Under the pieces are notes generated by a model, which was given only the letters and a program-made list of their open reading frames with translations, ran no database searches and was not told where the DNA came from. 34,204 nt of DNA from assembly GCA_032718475.1 (NCBI GenBank), contig JAUCBJ010004741.1, positions 1-34,204 of the forward strand, in the 5' to 3' direction. Below are positions 19,366 through 31,300 of the stretch, piece after piece; within the stretch, counting starts at the first letter, position 1, and each line of letters begins with the position of its first letter. A program made the translations under genes and the position numbers. Source of the DNA: Nemertoderma westbladi. Its lineage: Eukaryota > Xenacoelomorpha > Nemertodermatida > Nemertodermatidae.

Positions 19366-19856
19366 GTACTAATGGAGTACTAGTGGAGTACTAATGGAGT
19401 ACTAGTGGAGTACTAATGGAGTACTAGTGGAGTACTAGTGGAGTACTAATGGAGTACTAATGGAGTACTAATGGAGTACTAGTGGAGTACTAATGGAGTA
19501 CTAGTGGAGTACTAGTGGAGTACTAGTGGAGTACTAATGGAGTACTAATGGAGTACTAGTGGAGTACTGATGGAGTACTAATGGAGTACTAGTGGAGTAC
19601 TAGTGGAGTACTAATGGAGTACTAATGGAGTACTAGTGGAGTACTGGTGTAGTACTAATGGAGTACTAGTGGAGTACTAAAGGAGTACTGGTGTAGTACT
19701 AATGGAGTACTAGTGGAGTACTAATGGAGTACTAATGGAGTACTAATGGAGTACTAGTGGAGTACTAATGGAGTACTAATGGAGTACTAGTGGAGTACTA
19801 GTGGAGTACTAATGGAGTACTGATGGAGTACTAATGGAGTACTAGTGGAGTACTAG
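19366..19856. repeat. 11-bp minisatellite, left part
   Basis: Units of TGGAGTACTAG and TGGAGTACTAA, about 44 copies, in irregular mixture, each with the palindrome AGTACT. A few variant units occur (TGGTGTAGTAC, TGATGGAG). Confidence 0.95.
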
Positions 19857-20307
19857 TTTTTTTTTTTGGTACTACGTTTATTTATATTTTCATATCAATA
19901 ATACTGCTCTGCACATTGGACATAAGATAGATAAATTTACTAGGCCATCGAATTGTGTAGTACCCTCCACCAATAAAAAAAAAAAAAAAAAAGCCAGTCC
20001 CACATTCCCCTATGCCCGCACCTCCAGACCTTCGGCTACCGCGCAGAGGATACTGGTTTCCCTCAGCGATTGTGTGGACCGCCGGGTCTTTGGTGTGCGG
20101 GCGCCCCTCGGACACATTAGAGCGGACCGCAGCAGGGCAAAGTTAACTTCGTCCGCACGAGAGACACGGTCTGCGAATAGGGAGAATCCCGCTTGACTGA
20201 GAGGAGGAGCGATATTCGATTTATGAGCGCATGCGCGCTTCTGCTAGGGCCCCCTGTGGTAGTCATGATGAACGGGCAGAAACCTCCATGCTCGATCTCA
20301 TTTATCC
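19857..20307 (-). mobile_element. 451-bp poly(A)-tailed retroposed insertion of unknown origin
   Basis: This segment interrupts the 11-bp minisatellite. On the minus strand it ends with AATAAA (19883-19878), about 10 bases, and an 11-A tail (19867-19857), as a retroposed polyadenylated transcript would. AGTACTAGT lies at both edges and could be the target-site duplication, although the host repeat itself contains this word. The 5' half (minus orientation) is GC-rich and has the palindrome GCGCATGCGC, which matches the NRF-1 binding core. An internal run of about 17 T/A bases (19977-19993) follows. I do not recognise any protein or RNA in it, and the short open frame through the homopolymer is not credible. 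Confidence 0.65.
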
Positions 20308-20537
20308 AGTACTAGTATTACTAGTGGAGTACTAGTGGAGTACTAGTGGAGTACTAAAGGAGTACTGGTGTAGTACTAATGGAGTACTAGTGGAGTACTA
20401 AGGGAGTACTAGTGGAGTACTAGTGGAGTACTAGTGGAGTACTAGTGGAGTACTAAAGGAGTACTGGTGTAGTACTAATGGAGTACTAGTGGAGTACTAA
20501 TGGAGTACTAGTGGAGTACTAATGGAGTACTAATGGG
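20308..20537. repeat. 11-bp minisatellite, right part
   Basis: About 21 more units of the same TGGAGTACTAR repeat as 19366-19856, including the same TGGTGTAGTAC variants, continuing across the insertion. Confidence 0.95.
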
Positions 20538-20925
20538 TATTGTAGCAGCGTCCGAGGTAGTTGTAACATAAGAGTCAACAAACTTCCACAACAATGTGTA
20601 AAACTCTGTCATCCAGGCGTTTCTGGAATACATCTAGATCCTCCCGGTTCTTTAAAGGAAGATAACTGGCTGGATCGTCTACAGGTGCCACACCACTTGA
20701 TCCAGACTGAACTTCAGTACCCCCAGATGCGCCACTGTTCTTTACGATTGAGAACAGTTTACGTTGGTTGTGTTCCAACGCTTCCAGTTTCTTCCCCAAT
20801 AATTATTGCTGCTGAAGCACCTTGTTAATTTTTGACATAATTTCCACACATATAGATTTGAATGGTGCCACAGCCACAGGGTTCTCCGTCGAACAGGTGT
20901 TGTTAGTGTCTGATAATGGGTAAAC
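20537..20925 (-). pseudogene. Broken exon resembling the start of a DUF4806 domain protein
   Basis: On the minus strand a strong 3' splice site (a T-rich tract, then ATCTAATTTCAG) precedes an open frame starting at 20925. It reads PVAVAPFKSICVEIMSKINK, then VLQQQ, an in-frame TAA (20805-20803), then LLGKKLEALEHNQRKLFSIV, a Ser/Gly/Pro linker and YLPLKNREDLDVFQKRLDD. Just beyond, the reading moves by one base: the alternative frame (from 20606) continues EFYTLLWKFVDSYVTTTSDA to the minisatellite edge. A coiled segment with Gln run, then LPLK-x-x-ED-(L/F)-x-x-F-x-x-x-L and an (E)F-Y-x-x-L block, is what I know from DUF4806 proteins, whose function is unclear. One stop, one frameshift and loss of the rest make it a pseudogene. 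The family call is from memory. Confidence 0.45.
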
Positions 20926-21013
20926 CTGAAATTAGATAAAAAAAAGAGTCTATAAAGATAAATAGATATAGATAAATAAGTGCATACTGTATACGGGTCT
21001 ATCGATTATTTGG

Positions 21014-21300
21014 TTAAGAGTTCATTAATTGGGAATATGTGGTACAACCACAATTGGGGACATTTGGTGCAACCATCGTTGGGGAGTAGATGTGGGGTCG
21101 CCACCACCGGGGAGTAGATTTGATGTAGTCAACGTTGATGAGATGTGATGCAGCCACCATTGGGGAGAAGATGCGGTACAGCCTAGAATTGGGGAGTAGA
21201 TAGCCACCATTCGAGACTATTTTGGTGCAGCCACTAAATTGTGGAGTATATGTGTTGAAACCACCATTGGGGAGTAGATGTGATGACGCCACCGCAAAGG
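21014..21300. repeat. Degenerate ~30-bp tandem repeat
   Basis: Imperfect units carrying CCACCATTGGGGAGTAGATG, with variants such as CAACCACAATTGGGGACAT and CAGCCACCATTGGGGAGAAG, recur about nine times. The short open frames here are not credible genes. Confidence 0.75.
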
Positions 21301-21514
21301 CGATAAAGGGTTAATGCAATATAAATTAAATGAAAATATTTTTTGTCCAGAAGTGAATTTAGTAACATTTAGTACGTGCCTGGCTCGCCCTACGAACATG
21401 AACATTCATTAACTATTAATGAGTGGGCAATATATTGTACTAACATTATTATCCTCTATATCTGCCACTGGAAGTGTTGAATACAAGTGATTATTGTCAG
21501 TCAACGTCGACTGA
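21301..21514. other. Non-coding DNA
   Basis: Short unassigned stretch. A small imperfect palindrome (TTCATTAACTATTAATGAG, 21404-21422) is the only structure seen. Confidence 0.5.
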
Positions 21515-21990
21515 GTAACTTGTAAACAACTCAGTTGGTAAAGGACCGCACACCCTGATGATGATAGGCGGAACTTTGAATGAAGTCTAGGTTCCGGGTT
21601 CGAGCCCCAATAGGGTCAGTTGATAATTTTTCGCTGTGGAGAGTGTTGTCATCTTTGTTACTACACTACTATTTCCATTTCTACCCGGACACGGGGTCAT
21701 GTACACCTCCAGTAATATATTGCTTTCTATATTTTTTATGCAGATAAAGGGGGAAACTGGACGCAATAAAAATTCATCCTTCTCCAGGGGAAATTCGACA
21801 CAAATAGCAGCTGATTACTCTCCAAAATAAAACTGTAACCTGTTCTATTACGTTTAGTTTATTGTTTTGGTTAAAACAACGTGGCACTATAACCTGCTCC
21901 TTTGCATAAATTAAGGATTTAACTTTGAGGCGGGATATTAATTCGCCGAGATGGGATTTGCGTCCAGCCCCCCCCCCCCCCCCCCCTGTC
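21515..21990 (+). mobile_element. Probable tRNA-derived SINE ending in poly(C)
   Basis: The head has a pol III A-box-like AACTCAGTTGG (21528-21538) and a B-box GGTTCGAGCCC (21597-21607), with about 58 bases between them, in tRNA order. The body (21650 onward) matches the 14667-14840 segment block by block and ends with AATTCGCCGAGATGGGAT and a 19-C run (21968-21986). Having the body in two places supports a mobile family; the tRNA origin of the head is inferred from the two boxes. The exact ends are uncertain and no clear target-site duplication was identified. Confidence 0.55.
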
Positions 21991-22310
21991 TCCTTTATAT
22001 TTCAAATTAAATGTCTGTGTGTCGCTCGTGCTGCGTGAAGGCCTACAAGCCTGTTTAGGTTTTTCTCGAAATATTTTTATAAAAACAGTTATGGTTGAAA
22101 GTGTTGCTATGAATCAAACAACGTTGCTAAGGAAAAATGCTCGTTAAATAAAAAAAAAAATAAAAAGTATAAATAATAAAATTATGAATTCGCTGAAGAA
22201 TTATTGTTAAAGTGCAAATCATAAAATGTGTCAATGCAAAAAAAAAATTATATTAGATTATTATTATTATTATTAAAAAGATTATATAAATTACAGAATT
22301 TGGTAAAATA
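21991..22310. other. AT-rich DNA between the SINE and the 70-bp satellite
   Basis: Nothing coding. Includes the CTCGTGCTGCGTGAAG block shared with 14633, poly(A) runs and an ATT microsatellite (22258-22275) just before the satellite begins. Confidence 0.5.
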
Positions 22311-25300
22311 ATGAATTAGTTATCTGTAGGACGGTGGTTTTAGTTTCCATGAGATCGATTTTTAAACTAAGTGTGCGTCAATGAATTAGTTATCTGTAGG
22401 ACGGTGGTTTTAGTTTCCATGAGATCGATTTTTAAACTAAGTGTGCGTCAATGAATTAGTTATCTGTAGGACGGTGGTTTTAGTTTCCATGAGATCGATT
22501 TTTAAACTAAGTGTGCGTCAATGAATTAGTTATCTGTAGGACGGTGGTTTTAGTTTCCATGAGATCGATTTTTAAACTAAGTGTGCGTCAATGAATTAGT
22601 TATCTGTAGGACGGTGGTTTTAGTTTCCATGAGATCGATTTTTAAACTAAGTGTGCGTCAATGAATTAGTTATCTGTAGGACGGTGGTTTTAGTTTCCAT
22701 GAGATCGATTTTTAAACTAAGTGTGCGTCAATGAATTAGTTATCTGTAGGACGGTGGTTTTAGTTTCCATGAGATCGATTTTTAAACTAAGTGTGCGTCA
22801 ATGAATTAGTTATCTGTAGGACGGTGGTTTTAGTTTCCATGAGATCGATTTTTAAACTAAGTGTGCGTCAATGAATTAGTTATCTGTAGGACGGTGGTTT
22901 TAGTTTCTATGAGATCGATTTTTAAACTAAGTGTGCGTCAATGAATTAGTTATCTGTAGGACGGTGGTTTTAGTTTCCATTACATCGATTTTTAAACTAA
23001 GTGTGCGTCAATGAATTAGTTATCTGTAGGTCGGTGGTTTTAGTTTCTATGAGATCGATTTTTAAACTAAGTGTGCGTCAATGAATTAGTTATCTGTAGG
23101 ACGGTGGTTTTAGTTTCCATTACATCGATTTTTAAACTAAGTGTGCGTCAATGAATTAGTTATCTGTAGGACGGTGGTTTTAGTTTCTATGAGATCGATT
23201 TTTAAACTAAGTGTGCGTCAATGAATTAGTTATCTGTAGGACGGTGGTTTTAGTTTCCATTACATCGATTTTTAAACTAAGTGTGCGTCAATGAATTAGT
23301 TATCTGTAGGACGGTGGTTTTAGTTTCTATTAGATCGATTTTTAAACTAAGTGTGCGTCAATGAATTAGTTATCTGTAGGACGGTGGTTTTAGTTTCTAT
23401 TAGATCGATTTTTAAACTAAGTGTGCGTCAATGAATTAGTTATCTGTAGGACGGTGGTTTTAGTTTCTATTAGATCGATTTTTAAACTAAGTGTGCGTCA
23501 ATGAATTAGTTATCTGTAGGACGGTGGTTTTAGTTTCCATTAGATCGATTTTTAAACTAAGTGTGCGTCAATGAATTAGTTATCTGTAGGACGGTGGTTT
23601 TAGTTTCCATGAGATCGATTTTTAAACTAAGTGTGCGTCAATGAATTAGTTATCTGTAGGACGGTGGTTTTAGTTTCCATGAGATCGATTTTTAAACTAA
23701 GTGTGCGTCAATGAATTAGTTATCTGTAGGACGGTGGTTTTAGTTTCCATGAGATCGATTTTTAAACTAAGTGTGCGTCAATGAATTAGTTATCTGTAGG
23801 ACGGTGGTTTTAGTTTCCATTAGATCGATTTTTAAACTAAGTGTGCGTCAATGAATTAGTTATCTGTAGGACGGTGGTTTTAGTTTCCATTAGATCGATT
23901 TTTAAACTAAGTGTGCGTCAATGAATTAGTTATCTGTAGGACGGTGGTTTTAGTTTCCATTACATCGATTTTTAAACTAAGTGTGCGTCAATGAATTAGT
24001 TATCTGTAGGACGGTGGTTTTAGTTTCCATTAGATCGATTTTTAAACTAAGTGTGCGTCAATGAATTAGTTATCTGTAGGACGGTGGTTTTAGTTTCCAT
24101 TAGATCGATTTTTAAACTAAGTGTGCGTCAATGAATTAGTTATCTGTAGGACGGTGGTTTTAGTTTCCATTAGATCGATTTTTAAACTAAGTGTGCGTCA
24201 ATGAATTAGTTATCTGTAGGACGGTGGTTTTAGTATCCATTAGATCGATTTTTAAACTAAGTGTGCGTCAATGAATTAGTTATCTGTAGGACGGTGGTTT
24301 TAGTATCCATTAGATCGATTTTTAAACTAAGTGTGCGTCAATGAATTAGTTATCTGTAGGACGGTGGTTTTAGTTTCCATGAGATCGATTTTTAAACTAA
24401 GTGTGCGTCAATGAATTAGTTATCTGTAGGACGGTGGTTTTAGTTTCCATTAGATCGATTTTTAAACTAAGTGTGCGTCAATGAATTAGTTATCTGTAGG
24501 ACGGTGGTTTTAGTATCCATTAGATCGATTTTTAAACTAAGTGTGCGTCAATGAATTAGTTATCTGTAGGACGGTGGTTTTAGTTTCCATTAGATCGATT
24601 TTTAAACTAAGTGTGCGTCAATGAATTAGTTATCTGTAGGACGGTGGTTTTAGTTTCCATGAGATCGATTTTTAAACTAAGTGTGCGTCAATGAATTAGT
24701 TATCTGTAGGACGGTGGTTTTAGTTTCCATTAGATCGATTTTTAAACTAAGTGTGCGTCAATGAATTAGTTATCTGTAGGACGGTGGTTTTAGTTTCCAT
24801 TACATCGATTTTTAAACTAAGTGTGCGTCAATGAATTAGTTATCTGTAGGACGGTGGTTTTAGTTTCCATTAGATCGATTTTTAAACTAAGTGTGCGTCA
24901 ATGAATTAGTTATCTGTAGGACGGTGGTTTTAGTTTCCATGAGATCGATTTTTAAACTAAGTGTGCGTCAATGAATTAGTTATCTGTAGGACGGTGGTTT
25001 TAGTTTCCATGAGATCGATTTTTAAACTAAGTGTGCGTCAATGAATTAGTTATCTGTAGGACGGTGGTTTTAGTTTCCATTAGATCGATTTTTAAACTAA
25101 GTGTGCGTCAATGAATTAGTTATCTGTAGGACGGTGGTTTTAGTTTCCATTAGATCGATTTTTAAACTAAGTGTGCGTCAATGAATTAGTTATCTGTAGG
25201 ACGGTGGTTTTAGTTTCCATTAGATCGATTTTTAAACTAAGTGTGCGTCAATGAATTAGTTATCTGTAGGACGGTGGTTTTAGTTTCCATTACATCGATT

Positions 25301-28300
25301 TTTAAACTAAGTGTGCGTCAATGAATTAGTTATCTGTAGGACGGTGGTTTTAGTTTCCATTACATCGATTTTTAAACTAAGTGTGCGTCAATGAATTAGT
25401 TATCTGTAGGACGGTGGTTTTAGTTTCCATTAGATCGATTTTTAAACTAAGTGTGCGTCAATGAATTAGTTATCTGTAGGACGGTGGTTTTAGTTTCCAT
25501 TACATCGATTTTTAAACTAAGTGTGCGTCAATGAATTAGTTATCTGTAGGACGGTGGTTTTAGTTTCCATTAGATCGATTTTTAAACTAAGTGTGCGTCA
25601 ATGAATTAGTTATCTGTAGGACGGTGGTTTTAGTTTCCATTACATCGATTTTTAAACTAAGTGTGCGTCAATGAATTAGTTATCTGTAGGACGGTGGTTT
25701 TAGTTTCCATTAGATCGATTTTTAAACTAAGTGTGCGTCAATGAATTAGTTATCTGTAGGACGGTGGTTTTAGTTTCCATTACATCGATTTTTAAACTAA
25801 GTGTGCGTCAATGAATTAGTTATCTGTAGGACGGTGGTTTTAGTTTCAATTAGATCGATTTTTAAACTAAGTGTGCGTCAATGAATTAGTTATCTGTAGG
25901 ACGGTGGTTTTAGTTTCCATTAGATCGATTTTTAAACTAAGTGTGCGTCAATGAATTAGTTATCTGTAGGACGGTGGTTTTAGTTTCCATTAGATCGATT
26001 TTTAAACTAAGTGTGCGTCAATGAATTAGTTATCTGTAGGACGGTGGTTTTAGTTTCCATTAGATCGATTTTTAAACTAAGTGTGCGTCAATGAATTAGT
26101 TATCTGTAGGACGGTGGTTTTAGTTTCCATTAGATCGATTTTTAAACTAAGTGTGCGTCAATGAATTAGTTATCTGTAGGACGGTGGTTTTAGTTTCCAT
26201 TAGATCGATTTTTAAACTAAGTGTGCGTCAATGAATTAGTTATCTGTAGGACGGTGGTTTTAGTTTCCATTAGATCGATTTTTAAACTAAGTGTGCGTCA
26301 ATGAATTAGTTATCTGTAGGACGGTGGTTTTAGTTTCCATTAGATCGATTTTTAAACTAAGTGTGCGTCAATGAATTAGTTATCTGTAGGACGGTGGTTT
26401 TAGTTTCCATTACATCGATTTTTAAACTAAGTGTGCGTCAATGAATTAGTTATCTGTAGGACGGTGGTTTTAGTTTCCATTAGATCGATTTTTAAACTAA
26501 GTGTGCGTCAATGAATTAGTTATCTGTAGGACGGTGGTTTTAGTTTCCATTACATCGATTTTTAAACTAAGTGTGCGTCAATGAATTAGTTATCTGTAGG
26601 ACGGTGGTTTTAGTTTCCATTAGATCGATTTTTAAACTAAGTGTGCGTCAATGAATTAGTTATCTGTAGGACGGTGGTTTTAGTTTCCATTACATCGATT
26701 TTTAAACTAAGTGTGCGTCAATGAATTAGTTATCTGTAGGACGGTGGTTTTAGTTTCCATTAGATCGATTTTTAAACTAAGTGTGCGTCAATGAATTAGT
26801 TATCTGTAGGACGGTGGTTTTAGTTTCCATTACATCGATTTTTAAACTAAGTGTGCGTCAATGAATTAGTTATCTGTAGGACGGTGGTTTTAGTTTCCAT
26901 TAGATCGATTTTTAAACTAAGTGTGCGTCAATGAATTAGTTATCTGTAGGACGGTGGTTTTAGTTTCCATTAGATCGATTTTTAAACTAAGTGTGCGTCA
27001 ATGAATTAGTTATCTGTAGGACGGTGGTTTTAGTTTCCATTAGATCGATTTTTAAACTAAGTGTGCGTCAATGAATTAGTTATCTGTAGGACGGTGGTTT
27101 TAGTTTCCATTAGATCGATTTTTAAACTAAGTGTGCGTCAATGAATTAGTTATCTGTAGGACGGTGGTTTTAGTTTCCATGAGATCGATTTTTAAACTAA
27201 GTGTGCGTCAATGAATTAGTTATCTGTAGGACGGTGGTTTTAGTTTCCATTAGATCGATTTTTAAACTAAGTGTGCGTCAATGAATTAGTTATCTGTAGG
27301 ACGGTGGTTTTAGTTTCCATTACATCGATTTTTAAACTAAGTGTGCGTCAATGAATTAGTTATCTGTAGGACGGTGGTTTTAGTTTCCATTAGATCGATT
27401 TTTAAACTAAGTGTGCGTCAATGAATTAGTTATCTGTAGGACGGTGGTTTTAGTTTCCATTACATCGATTTTTAAACTAAGTGTGCGTCAATGAATTAGT
27501 TATCTGTAGGACGGTGGTTTTAGTTTCAATTAGATCGATTTTTAAACTAAGTGTGCGTCAATGAATTAGTTATCTGTAGGACGGTGGTTTTAGTTTCCAT
27601 GAGATCGATTTTTAAACTAAGTGTGCGTCAATGAATTAGTTATCTGTAGGACGGTGGTTTTAGTTTCAATTAGATCGATTTTTAAACTAAGTGTGCGTCA
27701 ATGAATTAGTTATCTGTAGGACGGTGGTTTTAGTTTCCATTACATCGATTTTTAAACTAAGTGTGCGTCAATGAATTAGTTATCTGTAGGACGGTGGTTT
27801 TAGTTTCCATTAGATCGATTTTTAAACTAAGTGTGCGTCAATGAATTAGTTATCTGTAGGACGGTGGTTTTAGTTTCCATTACATCGATTTTTAAACTAA
27901 GTGTGCGTCAATGAATTAGTTATCTGTAGGACGGTGGTTTTAGTTTCCATTAGATCGATTTTTAAACTAAGTGTGCGTCAATGAATTAGTTATCTGTAGG
28001 ACGGTGGTTTTAGTTTCCATTACATCGATTTTTAAACTAAGTGTGCGTCAATGAATTAGTTATCTGTAGGACGGTGGTTTTAGTTTCAATTAGATCGATT
28101 TTTAAACTAAGTGTGCGTCAATGAATTAGTTATCTGTAGGACGGTGGTTTTAGTTTCCATGAGATCGATTTTTAAACTAAGTGTGCGTCAATGAATTAGT
28201 TATCTGTAGGACGGTGGTTTTAGTTTCCATTAGATCGATTTTTAAACTAAGTGTGCGTCAATGAATTAGTTATCTGTAGGACGGTGGTTTTAGTTTCCAT

Positions 28301-31300
28301 TAGATCGATTTTTAAACTAAGTGTGCGTCAATGAATTAGTTATCTGTAGGACGGTGGTTTTAGTTTCCATTACATCGATTTTTAAACTAAGTGTGCGTCA
28401 ATGAATTAGTTATCTGTAGGACGGTGGTTTTAGTTTCCATTACATCGATTTTTAAACTAAGTGTGCGTCAATGAATTAGTTATCTGTAGGTCGGTGGTTT
28501 TAGTTTCCATTAGATCGATTTTTAAACTAAGTGTGCGTCAATGAATTAGTTATCTGTAGGTCGGTGGTTTTAGTTTCCATGAGATCGATTTTTAAACAGT
28601 TTCCATGAGATCGATTTTTAAACTAAGTGTGCGTCAATGAATTAGTTATCTGTAGGACGGTGGTTTTAGTTTCCATTAGATCGATTTTTAAACTAAGTGT
28701 GCGTCAATGAATTAGTTATCTGTAGGACGGTGGTTTTAGTTTCCATTACATCGATTTTTAAACTAAGTGTGCGTCAATGAATTAGTTATCTGTAGGTCGG
28801 TGGTTTTAGTTTCCATGAGATCGATTTTTAAACAGTTTCCATGAGATCGATTTTTAAACTAAGTGTGCGTCAATGAATTAGTTATCTGTAGGACGGTGGT
28901 TTTAGTTTCCATTAGATCGATTTTTAAACTAAGTGTGCGTCAATGAATTAGTTATCTGTAGGACGGTGGTTTTAGTTTCCATTACATCGATTTTTAAACT
29001 AAGTGTGCGTCAATGAATTAGTTATCTGTAGGACGGTGGTTTTAGTTTCCATTACATCGATTTTTAAACTAAGTGTGCGTCAATGAATTAGTTATCTGTA
29101 GGTCGGTGGTTTTAGTTTCCATTAGATCGATTTTTAAACTAAGTGTGCGTCAATGAATTAGTTATCTGTAGGTCGGTGGTTTTAGTTTCCATTACATCGA
29201 TTTTTAAACTAAGTGTGCGTCAATGAATTAGTTATCTGTAGGACGGTGGTTTTAGTTTCAATTAGATCGATTTTTAAACTAAGTGTGCGTCAATGAATTA
29301 GTTATCTGTAGGACGGTGGTTTTAGTTTCCATGAGATCGATTTTTAAACTAAGTGTGCGTCAATGAATTAGTTATCTGTAGGACGGTGGTTTTAGTTTCC
29401 ATTAGATCGATTTTTAAACTAAGTGTGCGTCAATGAATTAGTTATCTGTAGGACGGTGGTTTTAGTTTCCATTAGATCGATTTTTAAACTAAGTGTGCGT
29501 CAATGAATTAGTTATCTGTAGGACGGTGGTTTTAGTTTCCATTAGATCGATTTTTAAACTAAGTGTGCGTCAATGAATTAGTTATCTGTAGGACGGTGGT
29601 TTTAGTTTCCATTAGATCGATTTTTAAACTAAGTGTGCGTCAATGAATTAGTTATCTGTAGGACGGTGGTTTTAGTTTCCATTAGATCGATTTTTAAACT
29701 AAGTGTGCGTCAATGAATTAGTTATCTGTAGGACGGTGGTTTTAGTTTCCATGAGATCGATTTTTAAACTAAGTGTGCGTCAATGAATTAGTTATCTGTA
29801 GGACGGTGGTTTTAGTTTCCATTACATCGATTTTTAAACTAAGTGTGCGTCAATGAATTAGTTATCTGTAGGACGGTGGTTTTAGTTTCCATTAGATCGA
29901 TTTTTAAACTAAGTGTGCGTCAATGAATTAGTTATCTGTAGGACGGTGGTTTTAGTTTCCATGAGATCGATTTTTAAACTAAGTGTGCGTCAATGAATTA
30001 GTTATCTGTAGGACGGTGGTTTTAGTTTCCATTAGATCGATTTTTAAACTAAGTGTGCGTCAATGAATTAGTTATCTGTAGGACGGTGGTTTTAGTTTCC
30101 ATGAGATCGATTTTTAAACTAAGTGTGCGTCAATGAATTAGTTATCTGTAGGACGGTGGTTTTAGTTTCCATTAGATCGATTTTTAAACTAAGTGTGCGT
30201 CAATGAATTAGTTATCTGTAGGACGGTGGTTTTAGTTTCCATTAGATCGATTTTTAAACTAAGTGTGCGTCAATGAATTAGTTATCTGTAGGACGGTGGT
30301 TTTAGTTTCCATTAGATCGATTTTTAAACTAAGTGTGCGTCAATGAATTAGTTATCTGTAGGACGGTGGTTTTAGTTTCCATTAGATCGATTTTTAAACT
30401 AAGTGTGCGTCAATGAATTAGTTATCTGTAGGACGGTGGTTTTAGTTTCCATGAGATCGATTTTTAAACTAAGTGTGCGTCAATGAATTAGTTATCTGTA
30501 GGACGGTGGTTTTAGTTTCCATTAGATCGATTTTTAAACTAAGTGTGCGTCAATGAATTAGTTATCTGTAGGACGGTGGTTTTAGTTTCCATTACATCGA
30601 TTTTTAAACTAAGTGTGCGTCAATGAATTAGTTATCTGTAGGACGGTGGTTTTAGTTTCCATTAGATCGATTTTTAAACTAAGTGTGCGTCAATGAATTA
30701 GTTATCTGTAGGACGGTGGTTTTAGTTTCCATTAGATCGATTTTTAAACTAAGTGTGCGTCAATGAATTAGTTATCTGTAGGACGGTGGTTTTAGTTTCC
30801 ATGAGATCGATTTTTAAACTAAGTGTGCGTCAATGAATTAGTTATCTGTAGGACGGTGGTTTTAGTTTCCATTAGATCGATTTTTAAACTAAGTGTGCGT
30901 CAATGAATTAGTTATCTGTAGGACGGTGGTTTTAGTTTCCATTAGATCGATTTTTAAACTAAGTGTGCGTCAATGAATTAGTTATCTGTAGGACGGTGGT
31001 TTTAGTTTCCATTAGATCGATTTTTAAACTAAGTGTGCGTCAATGAATTAGTTATCTGTAGGACGGTGGTTTTAGTTTCCATTAGATCGATTTTTAAACT
31101 AAGTGTGCGTCAATGAATTAGTTATCTGTAGGACGGTGGTTTTAGTTTCCATGAGATCGATTTTTAAACTAAGTGTGCGTCAATGAATTAGTTATCTGTA
31201 GGACGGTGGTTTTAGTTTCCATGAGATCGATTTTTAAACTAAGTGTGCGTCAATGAATTAGTTATCTGTAGGACGGTGGTTTTAGTTTCCATTAGATCGA

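Noticed and set aside
19882-20115. A 77-residue minus-strand ORF in the poly(A)-tailed insertion
   Set aside because: It crosses a long T run that would encode a stretch of Phe, and it ignores the structure of the inserted element.
21550-21590. Hammerhead ribozyme (CTGATGA near 21556)
   Set aside because: The conserved GAAA and the flanking stems are not in place; none of the tandem units contains a hammerhead core either.
21515-21610. A functional tRNA gene
   Set aside because: The A- and B-box words are present, but I could not pair an acceptor stem or find a normal anticodon arm, and the sequence continues into a dispersed repeat body, so a SINE is more likely.
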